Assembly (NCBI GenBank): GCA_022702545.1
Contig: JAHRBC010000002.1
Span: 2,852,001-2,916,000, forward strand
Length of the DNA: 64,000 nt
Origin: Phycomyces nitens
Lineage: Eukaryota > Mucoromycota > Mucoromycetes > Mucorales > Phycomycetaceae
Direction of reading: 5' to 3'
This document shows, one piece after another, positions 38,087 to 48,952 of this stretch; position 1 is the first letter of the stretch; each line of letters starts with the position of its first letter. The notes under the pieces are model-generated. The model saw only the letters and a program-made list of their open reading frames with translations, had not been told where the DNA came from and did not search any database. Both the position numbers and the translations under genes were made by a program.

Positions 38087-39087
38087 CGCTGATGAAAGAC
38101 GTCCAAAGGTTAAACGTCTTGTTGAGTTCAAAGCAACTGCTACATACACCCGCCCCTTTATCTTCTTTGCCAAGTGGGTTCTTTTTTGTTCTGCAAATTC
38201 AGTTCGCTACGTCACAAAACGATTGCGTGGTTTCACGTGTGATTAAAAGCTATTGAATAGAGCAACAATAGAAAGATGCTGACCAGAGAGAACGTTGTGG
38301 GCTGCAATCATAAGCCGCAAAAAAGAAAAGAAAGAAAGACTGGGAATCCAAGAGGGAGATTTACAGGTCAAGACGACCAATGTTTTTTTTATTATAAAGT
38401 ATTGCAAATATATCAATGCCAGTTACTGAATTGTCCTATAGCCAGTACCCCAAAATATGGATATATTTGTGAATAATAATAATAATAATAATAAAAAGTT
38501 TTAGAGTACATGCCTTGTGGGACAACCTTCAGGGACCAAACTGTGGGCAGCAATAAATCTATTAAAGAAAGCAATGTGGGACAGTACAACCAAGAGATGT
38601 AAGAAAGTGTTGTAACCGTAGGCTGTGTTGATATTGATACATGTCGATTGTTACAATTTTCATCATGTTCTTATTAGGCCTTGTATAGAGATGGATGATT
38701 GGTGAACAATCTGTTTCAAAATAATAATTTTGAAACAAATATTTCTATTATAAAAATAGGAACCAGATCTACGGAAACTATTGGATCTAGTGATTCTGTA
38801 ATGATTAAATAATCGTTTTTTTTGTGGTGCTTTGGCACCCAAGATGGATACCTCTTGTATCTATCGTAGTTTCAACCTCTGCTTTAATAGTCTTCTTGAC
38901 ATGCAAGTTTTCTTCTTTTTTGTGGTATGTTTTTTAAAAGACAGAGCCATGTGTGTATTGTGACGACGATCAAACTAAAAGAGAGGCTCAAATCCCGCCT
39001 CTATTTGTACTCTCGCTGCTTTTATTCGTTCTTCATCCTCTTATTCCATTCCTTTTTTCTTTTTCTTGAACTTCAACTTCTTTGATT
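38087..39087. other. Divergent promoter region between doa10 and the RhoGEF gene
   Basis: No exon seen. Contains an AAT microsatellite (about 38474-38494) and CT-rich sequence (about 39010-39070) before the RhoGEF ATG. Confidence 0.6.
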
Positions 39088-41012
39088 ATGCCTCATATTG
39101 ATGATAATGGTCAACTAAGTGTCAGAAGTCGTCCTTCAAGACAACCACCGAGCATAACCACAATTCAGAGTACCTCTTCCAGCAATGTCAGTAGCCATGC
39201 TCCCACACACCTCTCCACCGACGTCTCCTCCTTGACCAGCATGACAAACGATCTCTCGCTAGAAAGCAAGGACGCAATCGGGGATTACGACGACGACCAA
39301 TTTGGCATTATTGACAGCCTGGACTACGACGATATCGATGATGGTTTGATCGGTATGTTGTACCAACCATGTTGTGTACGAATGCGTTTATTAAGTTCAA
39401 TAAGAACAAACCCCTAAAATCATTGCTGTGCCACAGACCATGAAATGATTCACCGACAGCGAGAGGCACTTATTCATCAACTATACACCTCTGAACAAGC
39501 CTACCTGGAGTCCCTCGAACTTGTTCTCAGTGTATTCCTGGACCCTCTCCGAAAGAATTCAAAGCAATCCTCATTCAACTTTCTTGGAATGAAGAAGTTG
39601 GTCTGCACAGACCGTGAATTGAAGTGGCTGTTTGGAAACTTTGATGAGATTCTGGAGATTCATCGTGAGATACTTGCAAGTCTCGAAGCACGGTAAAGAC
39701 TAGATTGTGCCCTGAAAGCCATATGTTTAACCGGCACCAAAACTAGCCAAAGGTTGTCTAATTGGTAATATCTTGTAGACTTGGCATCTGGGGACCTACT
39801 CAGATCATGTCTGATGTTTTCCAGACTTGGGCAAGTCAAAATAGCAATAGTATTTTTTTTAAAAATACGGCTGTGAATTGATCTGGTTGAACATACTATA
39901 GTTTAGGTCTCTGGGAGTCTACCACTCGTACCTCGATAATTATGGATTTGCCGTTACAACCTATGAACGACTCACTCGCTACCAGCCTTTCAAAAAGTTC
40001 ATCGATGTATGTCTAGGATAAACTTGATACTTTTCTAACTCTTTTTGATAGTCAACTCACAAAGATCCAATTCTCAGAGGAGCCACCTTGCTGTCCTTGC
40101 TTCAGATCCCAGCCGGATGTGTCAATAGATATGCCCAACTGATGTGCCAACTTGCTGATGGCACTTCACCCATGCACCCAGACTATGGGGGCTTAATGCA
40201 GTGCAAAAAGCAGATTCTTGTCATTGCAGACGAAATTCGGCCAAAGTAAGTAAAGAAAAAGGTCTCTTATTGAAACTGATTTTGTAATTTAGGGTCGAGG
40301 ATGCTGACAATGTGGATCAGGTACTCATGATCCAACAGGCTCTTGTCGGTGCACCTTTTGGTGTAAAGGCTCAACGAAGGCTCGTGCTACAAGGCCAACT
40401 ATCGCGAGTTGTGATCAATTCAAGATCAACAGGGGAGGAACGCACCTACCTTTTATTCTCAGACATCCTCGTATTCGTGCGACCCAAACAGGACCAGAAC
40501 AAGACTCTCTTGCAATACAAAGGACATTTAAATCTTGAAAGAGCTCGTATTCGGGCACTTTCGGCAAACGAAGCTGGTGGCCAAGAGTTTTGCATTGAAA
40601 TAACCTCATCCTTTGAAGGAGTCGATACCTTGAATACCACTTATATGGGCTCACCTACTGTCCATGTACTCCACACCCAAAGTTTTGAAGAACAAACCGA
40701 GTGGCTGAAGCGCCTGCAGAGTGTGATCAAGAAGCTTGACCGAGAGGCAACAGCAGCAAGAGGTAAAAAATAAAAAATAAAAAAAGGGTAATACTTATTG
40801 TATGGAATCGGCCGGCTCATCAAATTCGAAAATAATTTTATATTTGTGCAGTGGCTGCCAGCAAGAGATTGGCTACCAGTAGATCTCCTCCAGATTCATT
40901 AAAGAGAAATGGAACAACCGTCTCGAGCTCTTCGTCCAAACTGTCTACCGGAAGTGCTGGCAGTGTCCACAGTGCCAGTGATTCAAATGGACGGTCTTCA
41001 AAGCACCAATAA
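39088..41012 (+). CDS. DH-PH Rho guanine nucleotide exchange factor
   Basis: Activates a Rho/Cdc42-type GTPase by nucleotide exchange, typically at the plasma membrane in polarity and wall signalling. Model: exons 39088-39352, 39437-39692, 39779-39830, 39902-40006, 40052-40245, 40293-40762 and 40852-41012; 1503 nt, 500 aa, all phases consistent. Residues 1-88 are Ser/Thr-rich then acidic. The DH domain starts near residue 92 with HRQREALIHQLYTSEQAYLE (conserved region 1). It continues through LKWLFGNFDEILEIHREIL, YHSYLDNYGFA, and the CR3-like LLSLLQIPAGCVNRYAQLM to about residue 290. A PH domain follows (GQLSRVV, YLLFSDILVFVRP, HVLHTQSFEEQTEWLKRLQ). The last ~65 residues are Ser-rich. Intron 3 (39831-39901) uses a GC donor. 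No FYVE, SH3, BAR or CNH domain is present, so it is a minimal DH-PH protein. The exact GTPase is unknown. Confidence 0.9.
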
Positions 41013-42632
41013 CTGTCCCTTTACATCAAGTCCTTTGCTTGCTTGTTTTTTCTTTCTTTCTTTGAATAAGAAACAATACTCTAGAAGAATCCTGTCCTGA
41101 TTCAATTCTACCCCTTTTATGCTACAGAAACAGACATCACTAGGCAGTAATGTCTGTTCTTAATTCCCCTATGCCTTCCTTCCTTTACAAACATTATACT
41201 CTATAGATACTGATATTAAATTACAAGATTTACATAGATAATCAAATAATTCTTATAGAAAGTGATATTAAACTTGTTAGCCACATGACACTTTATTTTC
41301 AGCAAATAAATATACATATTAAGATATGTATATATTTATTTATATAAAAAAAAGAGAGAGATTAAGATGATTAGTCCATTCTACTCCGGTACTTTGTCGA
41401 TTATTAGTCAGGATAGAGATTTAATCCTAATTGTTGGCAGAATATAGTATATTTATTATATAATATATCATTCTGTCTATTAAAATAACGGCCAAATTCC
41501 GTAGGTTATTCCGGCTCATAATATGAACTTGTGAGAGACGGCGGGATAGAGGCAAAAGAAGATCCTAACAGCACAAAATAATAATAATAATTAAAGGTGA
41601 AACTTGTATCCCCCGCTTATATAGAAAGAGTTCTTATTGTCTCCTTGTCTTTGAAATGAATCTGATAAAAGATATTAAGGCGCTTTTTGGCTAGTGAACT
41701 TGGACTCAGAATAAGTCTATTTGTTCGTGGCAAGAGTTGCACAAGTATATCTTGGAATTATCTACCAAAATAAATTAAAAATAAAATAAAATAAAAAGGT
41801 ATAGGATCCCAAAATAAGAGCATAAATATGAAATTACAGCCAAACCCATTTGGAATCTGGCGTTTTCTCAAAAAATAAATGTCGGGATTAGAATAGTGTT
41901 CTGAGTTTAAATTGATATTGTCCCTTTGGCTAAAACGGCAAAAAGTCACAAAATTACGCATTGCTCTGTGATATATTTTGGCTGTTGACAACACTTCTTT
42001 TTACGCATCATAATCTACATAATCACTTCTTTTTTTTTTATAAATCATACATGTATAAATCTTGTTGACCAGAGCTTAATATAATTTGAACAAACTAGCA
42101 ACAGTTCATTCTTCTCTTCTCATCTAATCACATTACCAACATGTCAGACATCCTGTTGTTTGGGTTGATAATATATTATGTGATATAAAGGTAACAAGCA
42201 TGAATTACTATTTATATCTTTTTATTGCTTTGATTTCTGTCTATTAAAGAAAGTAAAAGAAACGGACCTATATGCTTTACGTTTTGTCGATTTAACGGTA
42301 TCCTCCAGTACTGCCTGAACGTTTATAAGCGTTTTGACGTTTTACCTATTTTATTCATCGTTTGTGCCTCAAAAAACAGCATCCAAAGCTCTGAGAGGCT
42401 TTTTTTTTTAAAAAAAACCCTATCCAAAACATATCTTTTATCTTGGAAACACCTTGCTGCCACTTTATAGCTAGTTGTTTCATGCTGACCAAATAGAGCA
42501 TCGATCCTTTTATATCGATAATCATGATATCAAAGCATTGGACCCTTTGGTTGTTATGGAAACGGGCAAAAATGACAGGAAGACAGAAAATGATCAAGTG
42601 GGAAGCCTTACAAACGATTTGAGAATATAATG
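41013..42632. other. Intergenic AT-rich stretch
   Basis: No supported gene. Two minus-strand frames of about 80 codons (41758-41994 and 42355-42597) lack motifs and a splice context. Confidence 0.5.
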
Positions 42633-42881
42633 ATGGCTGTTTTCGACAACCCCAGCCAAGCGCATAGATACGCAGATGCAGGCCAACACTATAGCGCGAG
42701 TCTTGAAAGGAAGTACGCTACAATAAAACGAGGATTAAGCAATACACCATCAAAAGTAACAACACCAATGGAGCTTCCTAAAGACTTTGATGGCGCCTCT
42801 AGTTCTAAAAATCCCAAATACAAGAAATTGACTCCATTTATCGATGCTTGGAAGCATAATAACAAAAGTCAAATGAATTAG
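42633..42881 (+). CDS. Unrecognised 82-codon open frame, hydrophilic
   Basis: Starts at the second of two adjacent ATGs (42630 and 42633) and ends in TAG at 42879-42881. The product is polar and Lys/Ser-rich (NPSQAHRYADAGQHYSASLE near the start, FIDAWKHNN near the end), with no TM segment and more balanced codon use than its surroundings. It may be a small gene, or a fragment of an element such as a gag-like protein, since the zinc-knuckle relic lies 0.6 kb further on. No family is recognised. Confidence 0.3.
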   Translation: MAVFDNPSQAHRYADAGQHYSASLERKYATIKRGLSNTPSKVTTPMELPKDFDGASSSKNPKYKKLTPFIDAWKHNNKSQMN

Positions 42882-43426
42882 TCTGCCTATTGTGAAGAAG
42901 AGACTGTTTTAATGAGTACTCTGATGGCCATAGTTTAAAGAATATATGATAAAGTTAAAAAAAAAAGATGTTCCGAAAAGGTCTGAAAACGAATTGAAAA
43001 TGTCTTCCAGATATTTGTATTGAATACACATGGATATATTCAGAAAATACATGGAAATCTATTAATACTGTGCAACAATGCGGTTTGCAGACAACTTTTT
43101 CCCTTGCAGTACTACCAGTACAAACTCCCGCAGACTTAAAATAAACTTGGCAGCTATTATTGGCTGAATTCGGGCCGCTATATTCAAATTTTGCTGTTTA
43201 ACAAGCTGATATGTGGCTTCTCTTTTACAATTACCTGTCAAAAAGAACAATTGAAAATATAGAAGTAAATAAAAACCCTAAATATTGAGGGAAATAAAAG
43301 TAATATTATATTTTTATAAGTTGGGATCATTTAGGATGTTCAAAAGTCGAGTTCAAGCTTGCTCTTGAAACGATCGAGGAGAAAAATGTCAGAAGAGAGG
43401 GCATCCAAAGAGGCAATAGTAATTTA

Positions 43427-43794
43427 TCAAGAATGAGCATCCAGTGATGTCCCAAGAATGGCTGGAAGAGTGCAGCCAAAAATAGAGGCGGGAGGGAGGA
43501 CAAAGTTGATGGTGGTGGGAAAAGATACGGAAAGAAGGTAGTAGGGAAATAGAGGTAACGGGTTGGTCAAAGTATTTGGTCTAGATCGCGGACCACAAGG
43601 ATAACTTGGAGGCACAGGTGAAGAGAAAGTACTGTGGGGTGTCCTTGGGTTAAGAACAGAGGGCGCAGGAAGGGTTGAGGAAACCCAAAGATCCAAGAAG
43701 ACAGGCGAGAACGACAAGGCTTGCAAGCCTCAATGACATGACCTATTGTTTTGTAATAGGTGCAATGAGCTCCTGTGCGCGTCCAAGTATCCAA
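43427..43794 (-). pseudogene. Relic of a CCHC zinc-knuckle (retroelement ORF1/gag-like) protein
   Basis: The minus strand at about 43794-43720 reads GAHCTYYKTIGHVIEAC. Its spacing is exactly that of a CCHC knuckle (C-x2-C-x4-H-x4-C), with the second Cys replaced by Tyr. Downstream, coding-like sequence jumps between minus frames (one ends near 43567, another runs on to 43427) and is Pro/Leu/Ser-rich. Loss of a zinc ligand and broken frames point to a dead copy. LTR or reverse transcriptase sequence was not found beside it. Confidence 0.35.
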
Positions 43795-43869
43795 GAAGTG
43801 TACCGAGAAATTGGTTTTTATGACATAAAAAGATTTATTGTAATTCTATTTATGAAAAGCAGTAAGTGA

Positions 43870-45851
43870 AAAAAAGAAGAGAGGAAAAAAAGAATAGTCT
43901 ACGAGCATGTACGGTGGAGGCCACAACAAGATCTTGAGTGTATCCAGGAATTAGAGAGGTTTGTATATTCCAAAGTAATGAGAAAAGTGTTTATCTGCGC
44001 TAATTGCTAGCACAGACACACTAAAGATAAAACTACCCTTTTATGAGTCTTTTCCGAGTACGATCTGACTTTTCTAGATAATCTTCAGCCAAGATATCTA
44101 AAAGCTATCCAATATGCTATACTTTTTTTTTTACCTCTTACAAAAACACCCTAAACTCAACAGAATAATAGATTGTCATATAGGGTAAAGTGTTCTTTAA
44201 ATTATTAGCAATCAAAATTTTCGTTGTAAAGAGCTACAGGATCTTATTTGTCGCTAATCTTCTACATTTTCAAGGTTTCTTTATGAATGTTTCTTTTGTA
44301 TTGTCTATTAGTGAACGCAAACAAGTGGCAGGTGGTGGCTATATTCTCAACATGTTACACATAAAAGGATTCCAAGCCGGACATAGTAAAAGTAGTCACA
44401 AGTGTGAGTTTTTCCCGGAATGTCATCTGTTTCGATTGTGTAATGATCTGTCCCCAAAGGTCTACACCATCATTCTCATACACAATCAAGAACGGCTTGG
44501 TAGTTCTTTTTTGGATATCCAAATCCTCCAGAGGCGAATAATTAGTCTTGAAAGATTCAAGGTTATGATGATCATTACAAGGAGTACTTGTGAAGTGAGT
44601 TATCTAACCAATTATTCAGGGTTCTTGGCCAATGATGAAAATCATGACAAGAAAAAGGGGTCTTGTCAATCGTACCTTTTCTCTTGTCATTTTCCTTTGC
44701 TTGTCCAGTGAAAAATAAACTTGGATATACTATAGAATTGGAAAACTGGCTTTTGGGTTTTTCTGGCTTTAGTGCAGAGTTTTTACATTAATGAAAGCTG
44801 AGCCTTGGATTTTCTCTAGTTAATCGAAATACTCTATCAACACTTGGACAGTCTTGCTCTTGAACACTGAAAACTACAATAAATATAACCAAGATTAGAG
44901 CCTAATCATGGACATCTTTAAGGATGAACCGTATGAGTAGTAGTTTTGATTGATAAGCTGTTTATTTTGCAACAAGACACCATTAGATCCACAAAGTTGG
45001 CTTGTAATATGCTTTTTCTCGATGGATCTGTATCTGTATTACATTCTATAGAGCTACAGGGTGATTTTTTCCTAGATTTTGGATCTATAGATGGCTTTTT
45101 AGATATAGATAATGCCACAGTTGTCAATCAAATGGGCTACAGACCATAGAGAACCATGTAGTCATGGTCTATAAGACTTTCTGATATGCCACGTCATTGT
45201 AATAGTACTTCTCTATAAGCCACATTTGATAAAAGCAAAGCGAACCGTAGGTTATCACGCCACCTTTGTATTCGAATGAAGTCTGAAAGATAGTTTATAA
45301 ATTGATAATAGGTAGGTTTGTACACTCTTGAAAAAGTGGTGTAAATATCTAGATAGCCAACCCTCAAGCAGTTGTGCTGGCGTACATCTTTAACCAAAAA
45401 CAAAACAAAACAAACAAAAGGTTAAGGAAAAGGGCACCAAGGACATCATGACAACCAATAACAGCCTATACATTAGGGACTTGTGCTGAATAAGCAAGGT
45501 ATTTTGCTATCGTGCTCAGCTATGATTCGTCAAACTGAGTTGAAATGGAGGATTCATGTGACGTAGGTCTTTGACAACCAAGCCAAACAAAAAGAAAATA
45601 GGAAAACTAGAGCGAAATCTTTGCGATTTATAGTACAGATATACAGCAACTCGCTAGAGGAAAAAGGAAAAAAAAAAGTACGTAGTCTTCAAACAGACCC
45701 CCCCCCCCTCCTCCGTTTCGGAAGCTAGTTAATAGGAAGAAAGAGACCTTTTCCTTGTTATACTAGTATCATAATACAGTGGTTAGTTTGTGTTTGATCA
45801 TCTCTTGCTCATCTGTTGCAATCAGTATAAAGTTCCGGCATTCACAAGAGC
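43870..45851. other. Gene-poor stretch before Epl1
   Basis: Apart from the 174-codon open frame at 44190-44711, only short interrupted frames are seen, including overlapping ones at 44918-45149 and one at 45194-45403 without recognisable domains. A C-rich run and pyrimidine tract (45698-45715) and the presumed Epl1 promoter lie at the right end. Confidence 0.45.
44190..44711 (+). CDS. Unrecognised 173-codon open frame
   Basis: This is the longest uninterrupted frame in the 41-45.8 kb stretch, unusual for sequence this AT-rich. The middle carries His/Cys-containing text (HKCEFFPECHLFRLC) but not in a standard zinc-finger spacing. No signal peptide, clear TM segment or known domain was recognised. 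It could be an orphan gene, an exon of a longer gene, or recently decayed coding sequence of a repeat. The first codons look like intergenic AT-rich sequence, so the start is doubtful. Confidence 0.25.
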   Translation: MFFKLLAIKIFVVKSYRILFVANLLHFQGFFMNVSFVLSISERKQVAGGGYILNMLHIKGFQAGHSKSSHKCEFFPECHLFRLCNDLSPKVYTIILIHNQERLGSSFLDIQILQRRIISLERFKVMMIITRSTCEVSYLTNYSGFLANDENHDKKKGSCQSYLFSCHFPLLVQ

Positions 45852-47796
45852 ATGACAAATCAGACGGTCTCCCGATTCCGAGTGAAAAAACTCTCACCAA
45901 AGCACCCCCTTCCAGTATTCAAAGAAAGCCAACTACCAGACCTCACAGAGGCCGCTAGTCTACAGCGCTCAGTACCTCAAATAGAGACTGGCGTCGAGAA
46001 AGAGGAGGAGGAGGAGGTACGACAGTATTTAGTCTTCCTTCAAAGCCTTGTATTTTTTTTGGGGGGTTGCATGGGCCCGGAGTTAATTGGGCTTACAATA
46101 CAACAATTAGATGCAAAGCCAACCTTTTACTTTGCAAGACCATTTACTTACCACACATCTTGTTATCATCTATATACTATTGTTGTCATTATATACTACA
46201 TCCACCCTACAATAGCATGATCTTCAAGCTGCAATCTCAGCTGCTCAAGCTGCCGTAACCACAGGTGCAAAGGTTGAAAGTTATATCCCAACTCCGGATG
46301 CCTCAAGGGTCATCCCGGACGAGGAGTACTATGCCCTTTACAAAAAGAAATACAAAGAACCATCTACACTCATCCGGTTTTCTTCTACTGTTGAAGATGT
46401 CACCGGCTGTCCTTATATGATGGACGAACAGGATGATGAGTTCCTCCAACGCTATAATGCCGACAAATCAAATGAGCCTCTTACTCCAGATGCCTTTGAA
46501 GAAATTATGTGGCAGTTTGAGTCGGTAACAAACCACCAACTGCCCCATCTCAACCTCGTAAGTCCCTAATCATAATCTACAATGAGGGGGGGCTGACAAT
46601 AGCCATCATCAGGATCCCTCCCACATCCCAGAATACGCAGACTTCATGACCATGATTCCTGACAACTCCAAGCTACGTGGCCGGCCCAGCCTGGAAAATG
46701 TCTATCAGCACTGGAGACAGCGTCGTTTCAAGCGTCAGGGAAAGTCGGTCGTCCCAGAACTCAAGTCAGAAGACACATTAAGGAGCGAGATCGATCCATA
46801 TGTGTGCTTTCGTCGCCGAGAGACAAAGCCTGTCCGAAAGACAAGGCGGACTGACCAGCAATCCCTGGACAGGCTACGGAAACTGCGCACAGAGATGGAG
46901 ATGTCCAGGAACCTGCTCGAGATGGTCTTGCGAAGAGAAAAGATCCGTAAAGAGGGCCTTGTCTTGGAACACACCGTATTTGATAAAAAGTGCAAGCTCA
47001 GGGAGTACCAGCGTGCACTGGGCATCAAGGAAGACGAGGATCTGTTACCGATTCAAAAGAAGAAGAGAAAGACTTCGCTGGAGATTGTGTCCTCTGGGTT
47101 AGTTCTCATTTATGATTGAGATGTTTTATCACTAACCTTACCTCAGTGCAACTATCAAGATCCCACTCAACAAACTCAAGAGAGATGGCATCGATGGTCG
47201 CCAGGAAAAGACGCCCATGCAGATTGCCCTGGAAGCCGAACTTTCTCGCAAAAGAGAGCAGGATGCACCGTATGAAGACCTTACTGAAGTATGCTATAAA
47301 CAATTATCCGAAATCAGCCACTTATATTTTTCTTCTCCAGTGTCCTTATCAGCCATTTCCCTTGCCTATTCCTCAGCAATTCTATCGTTCTTTGCCATCA
47401 AGGGGACCGACGTTCAGAAGGCGTGTTGGGCGTGGTGGCCGAATATTTTTGGACCGGACTGGATGCAAGCGAAAGACGTCTCATTCGGTGGGTGGCAAGA
47501 CAAAGCCTGGCTTCCAGCAAGAGCTGTATGATCCCTATTGGTTTGAGTCAGATTCTAGTGACGATGAGTTCAAAGTGGACGAGATGCAAGACAGGTACGT
47601 TGATATCGAAAACAAAGAAAGGAAGAAAGAAGAAGAGAAGGGCCAGACCAGTTCTAACCCCCCCACGGCTAAATTAGCTTTCTGAGGCATCGCGTACAGC
47701 TTCTTACAGAGGTCGAACTCCGCAGCCTTGTCACGATACCGTTTCTGAATCCATTGAGTATAATGAACATTCATGCTGCAAACATGCGAGCCAACC

Positions 47797-47827
<31 letters not shown>

Positions 47828-48099
47828 CGCCCAGCGAGCCGCATTTATGGCAAATGGTACGAACCCAAATAGCAGGCCAAACCTCCCCAATGGCACCGTC
47901 ACTGCGCCCGTATCAGCAGTGCCAAATCTATCTTCCCTTCCACTCAAACGTCAGAACAGTAGGACAAAGATGACTCCACAACAGGCAGCTGAAGCAATGG
48001 CCAATGGCATGATAGCAGCTGTGGTCAATGGGTCTACTAGCCAAAACAAAGCAATGCAGATGGCCATAGTAGCTGCTCAGCAACATCAGCAGCAACAGC

Positions 48100-48142
<43 letters not shown>

Positions 48143-48200
48143 GCAGCAGCAACAGCAGCAGCAGCAAAGTTCTCATAACTCATTTGACATTCTTCACTAG
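45852..48200 (+). CDS. epl1: Enhancer of polycomb-like protein, Epl1 subunit of NuA4 histone acetyltransferase
   Basis: Scaffold of the Piccolo NuA4 module that joins the Esa1 acetyltransferase and Yng2 to nucleosomes. Model: exons 45852-46016, 46216-46557, 46613-47097, 47147-47288, 47341-47594 and 47678-48200, summing to 1911 nt (636 aa) with all phases consistent. The N-terminal EPcA region starts with RFRVKKLSPKHPLPVF and runs through IPTPDASRVIPDEEYYALY, YNADKSNEPLTPDAFEEIMW and the catalytic-module block SLENVYQHWRQRRFKR, DPYVCFRRRE and RKTRRTD. A basic RGP/RRVGRGGR segment and an acidic patch (ESDSSDDEF) follow. The C-terminal part has a run of 11 Ala and a run of 27 Gln (48087-48167) before a short SSHNSFDILH tail. 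Poly-Gln is common in fungal transcription scaffolds. It converges with the chitinase gene. Confidence 0.93.
48087..48167 (+). repeat. CAA/CAG tract coding 27 consecutive Gln in Epl1
   Basis: Mixed CAA and CAG codons, in frame with the last exon. A shorter GCT tract (about 47801-47830) codes for the Ala run. The antisense reading gives a false poly-Leu frame. Confidence 0.9.
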
Positions 48201-48952
48201 TATTATTAAAACATCACCCCTAATAAATATCCCTCCAAAATCTCCTCAGCTCTATACTTTATATATTGTTTATTCAAGTCCACATTCTTTAGTGATAGTA
48301 TGAATATCTCTCCATTCAAATAATAAACGATACTCAATCATCTTTTGCTTCCGTACTCCCTGTCCTGTCCAACACTCGCAAAAGCCCAGTGGACATAAAG
48401 GGAATAATGGCCACCTCATATTCCGCCACCCTCGATTATTTGGTCTATCATGTCTAAGAACCCAGGTTTCAAGGTGATTGATTCTCTTGTCCAAACCACG
48501 TAGAGACAGTGGTCGTTTCTCCTTGCAATTTTCACTATTAGGCTACATCTTGGTCTAAACCAATATTTCCCCCTAATCTCCCCTCTTCTCTCTAGTCCAG
48601 TCCAGCTTCTTTTTCTTCTTTCTTTCTTTTTTTTTTAAAAAAGAAAGTTATGTACAGTTTCTTTTGTCGTCTGGTTTTTCTCATGCTTACTCCTTTTTAT
48701 CTTTTAGAGCACGGGTTTGTTCTGATTCTCCATCAGCCTCATTTTTCTAATTCTCACGTTTATCTTAATGATTCGTATATCGGCATTTTTATGGCTACCA
48801 AAAAGCTAGCATGCAACAGCCTCAATTAAACACATCTCTACACAGAAATCCATAATAAATAAAGTAAAGAAATATATCTGGCTTTTATTGAATACATGTA
48901 CATCTGATATAACTGCTTCCAAATAATAATAACAACAACAACAGCAAAGATA
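48201..48952. other. Shared 3' flank of convergent epl1 and chitinase genes
   Basis: T/C-rich on the plus strand with no gene. The minus-strand frame at 48270-48494 has no recognisable domain. Confidence 0.6.

Noticed and set aside
47928..48176. Poly-Leu antisense frame over epl1
   Set aside because: It is the complement of the CAA/CAG tract.
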